From: Thoreauomyces humboldtii
Lineage: Eukaryota; Chytridiomycota; Chytridiomycetes; Spizellomycetales; Powellomycetaceae
Direction of reading: 5' to 3'
NCBI GenBank assembly: GCA_027596035.1
Contig: JADGJA010000691.1
Span: forward strand, 1-12,468
Length of the DNA stretch: 12,468 nt
In this document: in pieces, positions 1-8,029 of the stretch
Numbering within the stretch: the stretch's first letter is position 1
How the letters are laid out: each line of letters starts with the position of its first letter
Made by a program: the position numbers and the translations under genes
The notes under the pieces: generated by a model
Told to the model about the DNA's origin: nothing
What the model saw: only the letters and a program-made list of their open reading frames with translations
The model's database searches: none

Positions 1-187
1 CCATGCTCATTGCTCCTCCCATTGCAATGACCATAGTCGCTACCAAGTATGACCGCCACTCTGGTCCTGCTCTCCCATCCATTCTTCCTATTCTCAGTCT
101 TTGGTTCATACCATCGGCCGAAACTTTATATTCGCCTCGCTGTCCTTGTCGTCCTCACCGCCATCAGTCGCGGTCCTTGGTACTTAC
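1..187. other. Left window edge, no supported gene
   Basis: The stretch may be the intron (187-88) and following partial exon (87-1) of the minus-strand Gag-like remnant. The exon frame stays open to the edge but encodes nothing recognisable. The plus-strand open frames here have no domain signal. Confidence 0.3.
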
Positions 188-506
188 CCTCGGCCGAGAC
201 TGATTCGCATGCTCCTTCACCATCCCTACTTTGGTCTGTCCCGGCGTCGCCGAGATGACAGTCGATGAGGGCTCGAGCGGCCAAGGGACGGCCAGCGTAG
301 TTGAGCTGTAGCGAGAGGTGCAGGGGTTCCGGGAACACGTGGGGCTTGCACGACTCGAGCATCCTGTCCAAGAGGCCGTTGCCAGAGAGGACGACGTCCA
401 TGTCGTTGGTCCACTGTACGTAGTTGGAACCGTCGCTCTTGAGTGAACCTCAGAGTGGGTCGGGGAGCTGCTGTAGTCGGTGGGAGGAGTCGATATCCGA
501 GTCCAT
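188..506 (-). pseudogene. Gag-like (Ty1/copia type) coding remnant with in-frame stop, partial
   Basis: Reading the minus strand from an ATG at 506, 18 codons run into a TGA at 452-450. The same frame then continues openly and carries the string SDGSNYVQWTNDMDVVLSG, followed by LLDRML and, further on, a RALIDCHLGDA stretch. The pattern 'DGSNYxxWxxDM' followed by a short helix resembles the N-terminal region of Gag polyproteins of Ty1/copia retroelements and of host genes derived from them. That family call is by eye only. The frame reaches a perfect donor (GTAAGT at 187-182), which suggests a spliced host-type transcript rather than an intact element. A possible acceptor at 88 would lead to an exon running off the window edge. 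A TATA-like AT patch and a CT-rich stretch lie just before the ATG. The TGA could be a CGA to TGA transition, a sequencing error, or a sign that translation starts elsewhere. No protease, integrase or reverse transcriptase and no LTR are visible. Confidence 0.35.
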
Positions 507-648
507 CGGATCGGAGAAGAGAGGCAGAGCGGTATATTTTCAGGCAAACAAAATCAACATGAAGGATGAAAGAGGTATCAGTGTGTACGAGGCTCGAGGT
601 TCGAGACAGAAAAGAGAGTATGTATAGCGGAGATGTCCTTGATTACGT

Positions 649-3600
649 CTATGACGGCTTGGAACCAAAGATCGGAATCACCAGAAGAGACGCGAGGCGG
701 ATGCCCGTCAAAATGAGGTTCGTGATGAGTGAAACCACCACGTGTCTACATGAACAAAGAGCCATCAGCAACGAGTCAAATAATCACGCGTGGAAGCGCG
801 CATGCACAGCGGCCGGGGAGACTTACAGTAATGCGTATGCGTCCAGAGGCTGTACGTTTCCTGACGCGAAATCCAACGGCGCGTTCCAGTCTATCCGCTG
901 ACTCTTCAGCACGACGATGTCATCGAGGGTCATCCCGCTCAGCTTGCTTGTCGTGTCCCGCACGAGCTGGGTCAATCCAGAGGGTTTCGTCGCTGTGGAA
1001 CCGGAACCGTCTCCCGAGTCGTTTCGCGGTGGAGCACGGGTGGCCCCGTGATTTCCGTCCTTTCGGTCCGGAGACGATCCGCTGTCGCCACGTCCGCCGT
1101 TACCACCACCGCCACTTCCGCCGCTAGGCCCCCCGCCCCCTCCGCGATGGACGTCCTCGGGACTGATCTCGCAGTAGAGCTCCCGAAGCATAAAGAGCGC
1201 GCAATCCGGATCCCCCCAATAATTCATGTGGACACCCAATGCAGAGATGTAGGGGTTTTCGAGCACGCCTTCCTGGAGGACGTAATCGATGCGCCCGCGC
1301 GGGTTGAGTCGTTCCACGTCCGTCGCGCTGGCGGGATTGGCACGGACGATCTCCCGCATCTCTACAGCTGGTTCGTGGGAGGTAGGTGTCGGTAGCTGGT
1401 GAGTCAACTCATTCGTCGATGATGGCGGTGACGAGAGACCGAACGTGGCATTGAGGAGGTTTGCGTGATGCTCAGCTGCCGATGTATGACCGGTCTGGTC
1501 ATCTTGATGGTCGAGGTGCTCATGGGACCCAGCTACGGTCCCGCTAGGTGATACTGCCTTGAAAGCATGAATGGAGGACACCACCGTAAGCACGCGTCCC
1601 ATGCTGCTTGTCAGGCCACTGGTGACGACGGCCTTCGTGGACGTGATTCCCCGGGTGGCAGCTTCGAGCATGCTCCTTCCTCGGTCGGCGATGCCGTTGC
1701 CAAGGTCCTGAATGCCCACGATCGTGCCTTTCAGACCACCCTTCGTGTAAGGGATGGGGACGGGTTTCTGAGCAGCAAACTCGCGGTCGATAACCGGTTC
1801 AATGCGATAAGCGACGGGATCGTGAGGGTGAAAGATGTTGTACAGAGCATTGACAGCGGGACTGGATAGACCTTCCACTTCGCCAGGACGAGATGACATG
1901 CCTGGTTTGCGGGCCTGAATCTTATCGCCTTTCAGTAGGAGAAAGAGCCCGACAGGAGATCCAACAACTGCAAGTAAAATAGATTGGTTACAAAACTGCT
2001 CCAAGACCCGTGCCGCAAGTAGCCGCTTACCGAACAGTCGATCAACGCTAAACTCGAGATCGGTGTAGCGCATACTAGAGCGCTCCATTAATCCGGTGAC
2101 CTTCCTGTCGTCGGCATTCATAGCGCCATGCAGCAGATCTGTAAGATCCACTTCCACTGGTCGCTTCGCGGTATCCGGAACGCCCGTAGTCGCCGACAGA
2201 TCTACCGAAGGATGTGCAGATCTCGGTGCGTGCGGCTGATTACACAGAATGTCGAAGGCAAGCAGACTGCCAAGGGAATGGCCCAAGACGGACACTTTGC
2301 CATTGAACCTCGGATTCCGCTTCCTGAACAGCCTGTAGATGCGATTCAACTCCTCGGTCACGTGTTTGATCATCTCTTGTCGATAGCGCGGAGACATGTA
2401 AAGTAGAACTACAGCGGGGATTGTGAGCTTCCCGCGATCCCGATTGAAGACTCGGATCAGTTTCAGTCTCACCATCCAGAACCACGTCCGAAACAAGTTG
2501 ACGAATCGAGGGAACCCCTTCCAATGTGATATCGTCCAAGGTTGCTTCCAGATCCTGGAGACTGGGAGGCTCTTTGTTCTTCTCCTCCTCGGTCTTTGGC
2601 TTTCGCGCCATGCCAAACTGAATCTTCTGACGCCATTGAACGGGTAAGATTTGTACGCCACCGTGATCGGGCATGTCGATCAGTCCAGCGCGTTTGCTGA
2701 ACTTTAGTTGGTCCTTTGCAGTAGCGTACTGCTGCGATGACTCCTTTACTGTTCGTCGGAGAATGTTGCAATCTGAACGAGATTACGCAGGGTCAGAGAA
2801 AACCCCTCGACAAGGACCGTTTCGCGGCACTGAACAGCTTCGTACCATGGATAAAGTTGACGGCTTCGACTCGCTCGCCCAGCTTCTGTCCGATCCCGTG
2901 GATCACCAGAACAAGATGGTTGATCGGTCGATCCCCGTCCTCCTCCTCGTCGTAGTCCTCGGTCTCCGTCTTTTCCTGCAATTTATCGGCTTGCTCAGAA
3001 TTGAGGGCGTTTGTGGATGAGGTGGGCGTCATGTCGGCGATCATGGACGAGATGGTAGGGGTGCCCTTGCTGGCAGCCTTCTGGGCGTGATCCGTCTCGA
3101 CACCGTTCTTGTTGTCTGACTCGCCCTCCTTCTCGGCGGGAGCCTTTCCCTTGCCTCCGCTGACGTGCTCCTTGGTCTTGGTCTCTCGCTCCTTTTCTTT
3201 GGCGAGCTGAGCTTTCGACTTTGTCCGTAGCTTCTCCACCTCGTCCCAGCCGCGAGTGAGCCTGGTGCCGCCAATGTTCATGACGGCGCGCCCGATCTTG
3301 CTGCCAAAGTCGTCCGAGAACTGGATTGCGGTGTGAGCGCCTTCGTAGATGACGTACTGGTTCATGTAGGGCCCGAACAGGGCCCAGCGCTGTTCCTGAG
3401 CAGGTGCCTGAGTGCGGGGCGGAGGTCCGCCTGGCATGGCCGGGGAGGTCGCAGACGATATGGAGGTCAGCGGGGCGGTGGAAGGGTTGGTAGAATGCGC
3501 TTTCCAGGGCTGGAACTTTCTGTAGCCATCCTCCAGCTGCCTCGAGAGGTTCTCGTCGCACGGCAAGTAGTTTCCCCCGGAAGCGTGATAGAACCAGGTG

Positions 3601-3968
3601 CCCCGCCGGATGTCGTAGGTCGGGCCCTGCCAGTAGACTGGGTAGGTCTCGAGCTTTTCCACGTCGGCCTCGAAGAGCTGGTCCTCGTTGACCGCCACCT
3701 TGGTGCTCACGGGACCGAGGCGATGCGCGCTGGCAGAGTTCTGCAGGGCCTCCACGTGCTTCCGGTGGGCTGTGACCTGCTGGTAGGCTGCCTCGAGGTT
3801 GGCCGAGTCCCTCCCGGAAAAGGTCTTCCAGGTGGCGGGCACTTTGGGTCCAGCAGCAGAAGCTGCGGCGGCAGCCGACCGGAAGGGGGTCTCATCCTGC
3901 TTGGGAACGTCTACGGCATGGAACCACCTCACGAGCAGATCAGGCGTCCATGCACTGGAGGTGCTCAT
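649..3968 (-). CDS. DDHD-domain phospholipase A1 (PA-PLA1 family), five exons, 1012 aa
   Basis: Exons on the minus strand are 3968-2846, 2772-2473, 2408-2031, 1967-827 and 745-649, totalling 3039 nt. Introns are 73, 64, 63 and 81 nt. The family hydrolyses the sn-1 acyl chain of phosphatidic acid and other phospholipids and acts at membranes; relatives are yeast Ddl1 and animal DDHD1/DDHD2/SEC23IP. Residues 13-23 (VRWFHAVDVPK) and about 110-155 (YDIRRGTWFY) match the WWE-like N-terminal part of the family. HGIGQ at 357-361 and VNFIHDCNILRR across the first splice are typical. GHSLG at 517-521 holds the nucleophile Ser519. The DDHD domain runs from about 590 (DLEFSVDRLFVVGSPVGLF across intron 3) through HPHDP at 646-650 to RIDYVLQ and YWGDPD near 825-865. 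A Gly-rich linker lies at 876-893. The last exon adds a hydrophobic tail at about 981-1007. The start has an in-frame TAG 15 nt upstream. Splices were chosen by homology; the family assignment is firm. Confidence 0.93.
746..826 (-). other. Intron 4 of the DDHD gene; its donor supplies an in-frame stop
   Basis: The donor is GTAAGT (826-821), the branch-like motif is CTGAT and the acceptor is TAG at 748-746. Without splicing, the frame meets TAA inside the donor itself, so the protein would stop right after 'DAYALL' and lack the hydrophobic tail. Splicing joins CT to A, keeps Leu and adds 31 residues. Confidence 0.8.
1968..2030 (-). other. Intron 3 of the DDHD gene, 63 nt, in frame and stop-free
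   Basis: The donor is GTAAGC and the acceptor TTGCAG. The intron interrupts the conserved DRLF / VVGSPVGLF segment. Removing it restores the family consensus exactly. Its length is a multiple of three with no stop, so retention would insert 21 residues into the DDHD domain. Confidence 0.88.
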
Positions 3969-4749
3969 GCTTCGTCCAGTCTATCGTGGAGGTTGGGGTA
4001 GTGGGCGTGGGCCGTGCTGAAGGTTCTACTATGAAGAGCGAAACCAGCCTGGCCACTGTTTGGACGATCGGATACGGCGGAAAAGAGGTAGAAAGGCAAG
4101 AGACGTCGGGGTTATGTTGTATCGCCGCAAGGAAAGTGGATGGGTGATGTCTGTGCTCCCCTTGGGTGGTGGTGAATGCCTGGGAGCCGTTTGTGAATGC
4201 CAATGTTCTTTCGTCGACTCGCTGGGGAGAAGGAAGCGACGAGAGAGCAGCCGAGAGAGAGAGTCACCGTCACACAAGAGAGACGGGATGAGGCTGTCGG
4301 CACAAAAGAACAGGGGGTCCATCCCCGGCTAGGTCCCCGCTCTCCTCCGAGTCCTCTCCTCTACAATTGTACTCTGAGAACCGTGAACGGGGGGAACTTT
4401 TCAAGGATGTTATGCGGAGATTATGCAACCCTTGCCCATGCAGTCCGTTTTTACTCGGACAGACCGAGCACCAACTATGCTCATGCGCGCATCAGCAGCG
4501 GGCCGATGCTCCTTGTAGTTGGTTCAAGTCCCGCAACCAGAAAACGTAACGCCCTTCTTGTACAAGTAACACGGTAACGAGGGCGAGGGCGAGTGTGCAC
4601 TGTACAGTATGCTCCGACTGAACACCGCTGGCTGCCAGTTGAGAAGAGTGCACCGGACATGTTGAGAACCCTTTTGGAGGAACCCTTTTCGATTCGAGTA
4701 TGATTTAAGAAATGTGTGCCGAATAGAGCCAAATTAAATGTGACCCATC

Positions 4750-4778
4750 GCAACCCATGCGCTGTGCAACCCATGCGC
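4750..4778 (+). repeat. Short tandem duplication of a 13-nt unit, each copy containing an ATG
   Basis: GCAACCCATGCGC occurs at 4750-4762 and again at 4766-4778, separated by TGT (16-nt period). The ATG of the first copy opens a 31-codon uORF. The ATG of the second (4773) is in frame with the CorA coding sequence. Confidence 0.8.
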
Positions 4779-4852
4779 GTGGGGGAACTCCCCCCCGTCA
4801 TGGCCATTTGCATACAGTCGTTCAGCACGTTTCCATATCCCCTGACCTTTAG
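4757..4852 (+). promoter_or_regulatory. Upstream ORF (31 codons) overlapping the proposed CorA start
   Basis: ATG at 4757 reads 31 codons to TAG at 4850-4852 in a different frame from CorA, overlapping the possible CorA starts at 4773 and 4800. If the transcript begins upstream of 4757, scanning ribosomes would have to leak past this ATG or reinitiate at the in-frame ATG at 4917. Whether the leader is transcribed is not visible from sequence. Confidence 0.4.
4781..4794 (+). promoter_or_regulatory. GC hairpin immediately before the CorA ATG
   Basis: GGGGG (4781-4785) can pair with CCCCC (4790-4794) around an AACT loop, five nucleotides before the ATG at 4800. In an mRNA it would hinder initiation at 4800. 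If this stretch is untranscribed, it may mean nothing. Confidence 0.4.
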
Positions 4853-7500
4853 TGTTGAAGACAGGTCGGCGTCCCTCGAGCCCGACGACCTTCAGTCGCT
4901 CCGTCTCTCACTTCAGATGCACACGCCCACGTCCTGCACCTCGTCGTCATCATCCTCGACACCTCACACTGCCTCGTCGTCACTCCTCACACAACGTTTG
5001 GCCACACTCGCCCCCTCGTCCATCACTACCAGCATCCCACCGAGAAGGCCTTCTCTCCAGTGTGCTATCGGAACCCTGACGCCCCTACGACAAAGTGACT
5101 CGCCAAGGTCCCAATCTTCTCGTTCAAGCGACAATGGCGGTGCAATCGGTGCCGATACCCCAGATGAGAGGACACATCTCCTTCGCGGCTCGGCTGTCGC
5201 GCACGTCACCGTCAGGATTCCGGAATCCCTCAGGCCCACATTGACCCGTTGTCCAAGCGTTTCGTCTCCAAGGCCGCGACGTTGCCACTCCGAGATGCGA
5301 GACGACGATAACATCCCGCCCGTCTTCCTGGCTACCCGGCCAGGAGCGAGCCCTCGCACCTCTGCCGCGGACAGGGATAGGATGTCCCGGTCGTACAGCT
5401 GTTTGGCTCGCAAGCCGCCAGAGGAACCGCAGTTTGGGACCCTCTCGACCGATGACATCTCGAAGATCCGTGGTTACAAGCCCGTCAGAGGCCACGCACG
5501 TCAATACTCGATCCCGGAGTATCATGGGGCCGGTGCTATCGCCGCGTCTGTCGCATCGTCGCAGGCGTCGGACAACAGGTTCAGCCAGGTGGATCTTTTT
5601 CACGAAGGTCAGGCGGCTCTGGCCGAGTCTTCAGACGACGAGCTTGAGGCCAAAGGAGCAGACTGGCTGCTTCGCCGGATAGGAGGAGAGACGGAGAACG
5701 ACGCGGTCGATCTTCAACTCGATAGGAATCTCCTCCATAGCACGGAGGATCCCGAAGACGTGGAAACGTTGGACGAGGACGAACGCGAATGGTGTTTTGA
5801 CTTCTCGCATCTCGAGGCCGGATTTTTGGAAAGTCATACCACCTACACGACGTCGTCCGCCCTCGCGTTCGAGGGTCCTACATGGCCACACTCATCAAGG
5901 CATCAAGACAAAGTAAGTGCTTTTGGTCCGTGTCTCTGTCTCTGTTTCCAATCGAAACCTGACCCATCATTCTCGAAAGTACCATGATCTCGCAGAACCA
6001 CAGTGTACTTTCTATTCGCCGAGTACCGGTGTTGTGAGAGCCAAGAGGTTTCAGGTACACATGCATGGGACGAGCTCGCGACGACTCGGGGAACTGACGC
6101 TGCCCAGGATTTTGCAGGAGAGGATGGGCGCTGGTTGCGTGACCAGGCGACAGCCGGGAACTTTTGGATCGATATTCACCACCCAACACCGGAGGAAACA
6201 GAATTGATAAGCAAGGTAGTTTAGCGGGGGATCCAGAAGTGACTTTCAACTCTATCAGCTGATGTCTGCCTCTTGGGCTTTTTTTGAAGGTCTTTTCGAT
6301 TCACCCGCTGACGATGCAGGACATCCTCTCGGGGGATTACCAGACGGAGAAGTGTGATGCTTACAGCGATTATATTTGCATGGCTGTCAGAACCGTGGAT
6401 CTCTTCGAGGACAGCCCAAATTACCTCGGCACTACCATGATCTGGATCCTGGTCTTTCCGCGCTGCATTCTCAGCTTTCACATGGATCCCTTACCGCAAA
6501 TACCGGTCACCGTGCAACGGCTCTCCCGGATACAGGAGAAAAGCCAAGGGCATACGTATTTCCATACAGCTTGGGTGTGCTACTTGGTATGTGCTGGAGC
6601 TGGGGATTTGTTTGGACAGCCGTCTCAAATATTGGGCCGTTTCCTCCAGCTCGTGGCGGAGATCCTGGACGCCCTGGACGTGCTGATTCATGATGTGGAA
6701 CATGAGGCTGACGAAATCGAGGACCTTGTTCTTTACGGTTGGGAAGACGACGAAGAGGCTGAGAGGGGAAACGAAGTCCTTCAAAGGATGCATGCCGCCC
6801 GCAAGCGGAACACCATGCTATTACGATTGATGATCGACAAGGCGAGGGTGCTGAAGGGAGCTGGCAAAAAGGGTGCAAAGACTTCCAGTCGGGATCTTTG
6901 GGGCAGCGAGCTATGTCTCTATTTTGACAGCCTTTTGGTAAAGCATCGATGGAACCATCGGAGAAGGGCTTCGTTCATTGACGATGTTCAATTCTGTTCT
7001 GCAGGACCGGGCTGTGGCCGACATCCAGCGGCTACGACACTACGACGAGATGCTCACACGAAGTCACTCGGAATACCTGGAGGAGATCAGTCTTTGCCTC
7101 AACGCAGCTTCCAAGCGCGCGGGGGAGCTCGCTCGCAAGATGACGGCCGTCGTGACACTCTTGGTTCCTCTCGGAGCCATAACGGGCATGCTAGGGTGAG
7201 GAAAGGTGTCCTTCGTTCATTTCGTTTCCACCGTCCGCATGACTGAGCCTTGGCCATTTTTTCGTCAGGATCAACGTGCTGGTTCCGGGAGCCCCACCGG
7301 AAGACCCCGACGACGAAGAAGCGGACCTGACGTCCTTCTTCATCGCCTCGTTCACCATGATTGGTCTCTTTGTCGGCGGATACATTTGGGCGAAAGAGTC
7401 CGGTTGGTTCTCGGACAGCAAGCGACCTTCGCAACCGATCCCTCCTTCCACCTCGTTCCGTCCAGCACCCACGGTACAGTTTCCTGCTGGAAGAGAGTGA
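4800..7500 (+). CDS. CorA-superfamily divalent cation transporter (Alr/Mnr2-like), eight exons, about 748 aa
   Basis: Proposed exons are 4800-5832, 5874-5912, 5996-6054, 6108-6215, 6290-6586, 6650-6937, 7005-7195 and 7269-7500, totalling 2247 nt. Fungal relatives move Mg2+ across the plasma membrane (Alr) or out of the vacuole (Mnr2) as pentamers. The first ~340 residues are a Ser-rich, low-complexity cytosolic region. The CorA soluble domain follows: TFYSPSTGVVRAKRF, NFWIDIHHPTPEE, FSIHPLTMQDIL (about 415-426) and a long helix with RSHSEYLEEIS. TM1 is about 653-672 and TM2 about 695-713, joined by an acidic loop (PPEDPDDEEAD). The tail is short. The pore signature is G672-I673-N674, not GMN. 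Start choice: ATG 4800 has a good context (G at -3 and +4), but coding bias is clear only from about 4854 and ATG 4917 is a real alternative (709 aa). The first intron is the weak point of the model; the others are well supported by homology and phase. Confidence 0.92.
5833..5873 (+). other. Unresolved frame change in CorA exon 1, candidate 41-nt intron
   Basis: The frame carrying DEREWCFDFSHLEAGFLE must change to the frame carrying SYMATLIKASRQ between about 5832 and 5880. A GT..AG segment of 41 nt (GTCATA donor, TTCGAG acceptor) does this and makes the whole CDS divisible by three. It is shorter than every other intron here, has an unusual donor and lacks a clear branch point. One extra base in the GGG at 5873-5875 would also join the frames. 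Confidence 0.35.
5913..6289 (+). other. CorA introns 2-4 (5913-5995, 6055-6107, 6216-6289)
   Basis: Intron 2 (83 nt; GTAAGT, CTGAC, CGCAG) joins ASRQ to KPQCTFYSPSTG. Intron 3 (53 nt; GTACAC, AACTGAC, CCCAG) joins AKRFQ to DFAGEDG in phase 0. Intron 4 (74 nt; GTAGTT, CTGAT, a T-rich tract, GAAG) joins ELISK to VFSIHPLT. Each restores the CorA-family alignment. Confidence 0.82.
6587..6649 (+). other. CorA intron 5, 63 nt, in frame and stop-free
   Basis: The donor is GTATGT and the acceptor TCCAG, phase 0. Removal joins WVCYL to LVAEILDALDVLI, matching the family, where an aromatic-Cys-Tyr segment leads directly into the long helix. Retention would add 21 residues without a stop. Confidence 0.85.
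6938..7268 (+). other. CorA introns 6 and 7 (6938-7004 and 7196-7268)
   Basis: Intron 6 (67 nt; GTAAAG, TTGAC, TGCAG) joins LYFDSLL to DRAVADIQ in phase 0. Intron 7 (73 nt; GTGAGG, CGTCAG) splits the Gly codon of the pore motif: GG plus G, then ATC AAC for Ile-Asn. Confidence 0.86.
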
Positions 7501-8029
7501 TCAACTATGGTTTCTTTCCCCATCGCACACAATTAGCTTCAGAAACGAAGGGTATAGTCTACTTATTTTTGGCGTACTAAGCCGGATCCCGCTATTGTAT
7601 ATGATCGCCTGCTATCTCCGTTTGATGGCATATATGTAAAACTCTTTAATTTTGGATAAGATCTTCATAATACGCTTCGAGAGTGAGGAGGGTGCTCGAA
7701 CACCCCTGCTGGAGTAGTAGGTCGCAGATGGTCCCCGCTTTATGCCCCACACAGTTGCGATACGGGATTTGTACCGTACAGTACTATCAAGAAAGTTTTA
7801 GAGTTCATCATGATGTGGCTGTGACCCGTCCGCCGCTTGTCTCTTAGAGTCGTCTGACTTTCTCTCTCTCTCCGTCTCTCTCCTCGCATACAGTACCCAC
7901 CACCAAGCTTCCCAAAACCTCTTCATCGCGTTCGATTCCATAGCATCCTCTCCCTCCTCGTGACTCGCTTAGTCCCATAGGAATCCGAGGGGACCACCAC
8001 CCTTCGGTCGACAACCGTCTGACTAGTCA
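7501..8029 (+). promoter_or_regulatory. CorA 3' region and promoter of the SBP-SH3 gene
   Basis: There is no supported gene in these 529 nt. AT-rich sequence at about 7622-7660 (ATATATG, TTTAATTTTGG) is the likely CorA polyadenylation region. A CT-rich tract at 7859-7884 lies about 150 nt before the next ATG. It is preceded by CTGAC (7854-7858) and followed by CATACAG at 7887-7893, so it also looks like the 3' end of a 5'-UTR intron. No coding sequence was recognised. Confidence 0.5.
7859..7884 (+). repeat. CT-rich simple sequence
   Basis: An imperfect (CT)n run with a single CCG interruption. Such tracts are common in fungal promoters just upstream of transcription starts, and they are also the pyrimidine tract of strong 3' splice sites. 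Both readings fit here. Confidence 0.8.

Larger units (their letters stand above)
3969..4799. promoter_or_regulatory. Divergent promoter region between the DDHD (-) and CorA (+) genes
   Basis: There is no supported gene in these 831 nt. A GA-rich stretch at about 4240-4286 (CT-rich on the minus strand) lies upstream of the DDHD start, the kind of pyrimidine tract common in fungal promoters and 5' UTRs. AT-rich sequence at about 4700-4740 lies upstream of CorA and could hold its core promoter. Open frames in both strands lack codon bias or domain signal. No TATA box or factor site can be assigned with confidence. Confidence 0.5.

Noticed and set aside
3333..4001. 222-codon open frame on the plus strand
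   Set aside because: It is antisense to DDHD exon 1, has no domain signal, and the opposite frame carries clear family motifs.
4516..4537. tRNA T-arm/B-box-like string GGTTCAAGTCC at 4521-4531
   Set aside because: The flanks do not pair into a proper T stem, and no A-box or matching acceptor stem lies at the right distance upstream. The minus strand gives nothing better.
4197..4577. 126-codon plus-strand frame in the divergent promoter
   Set aside because: No codon bias, no domain, and it spans AT-poor promoter-like sequence between two well-supported genes.
5124..5603. Minus-strand open frames (159 and 164 codons) opposite CorA exon 1
   Set aside because: Shadows of the biased codon use in the Ser-rich CorA N-terminal region; no recognisable protein.
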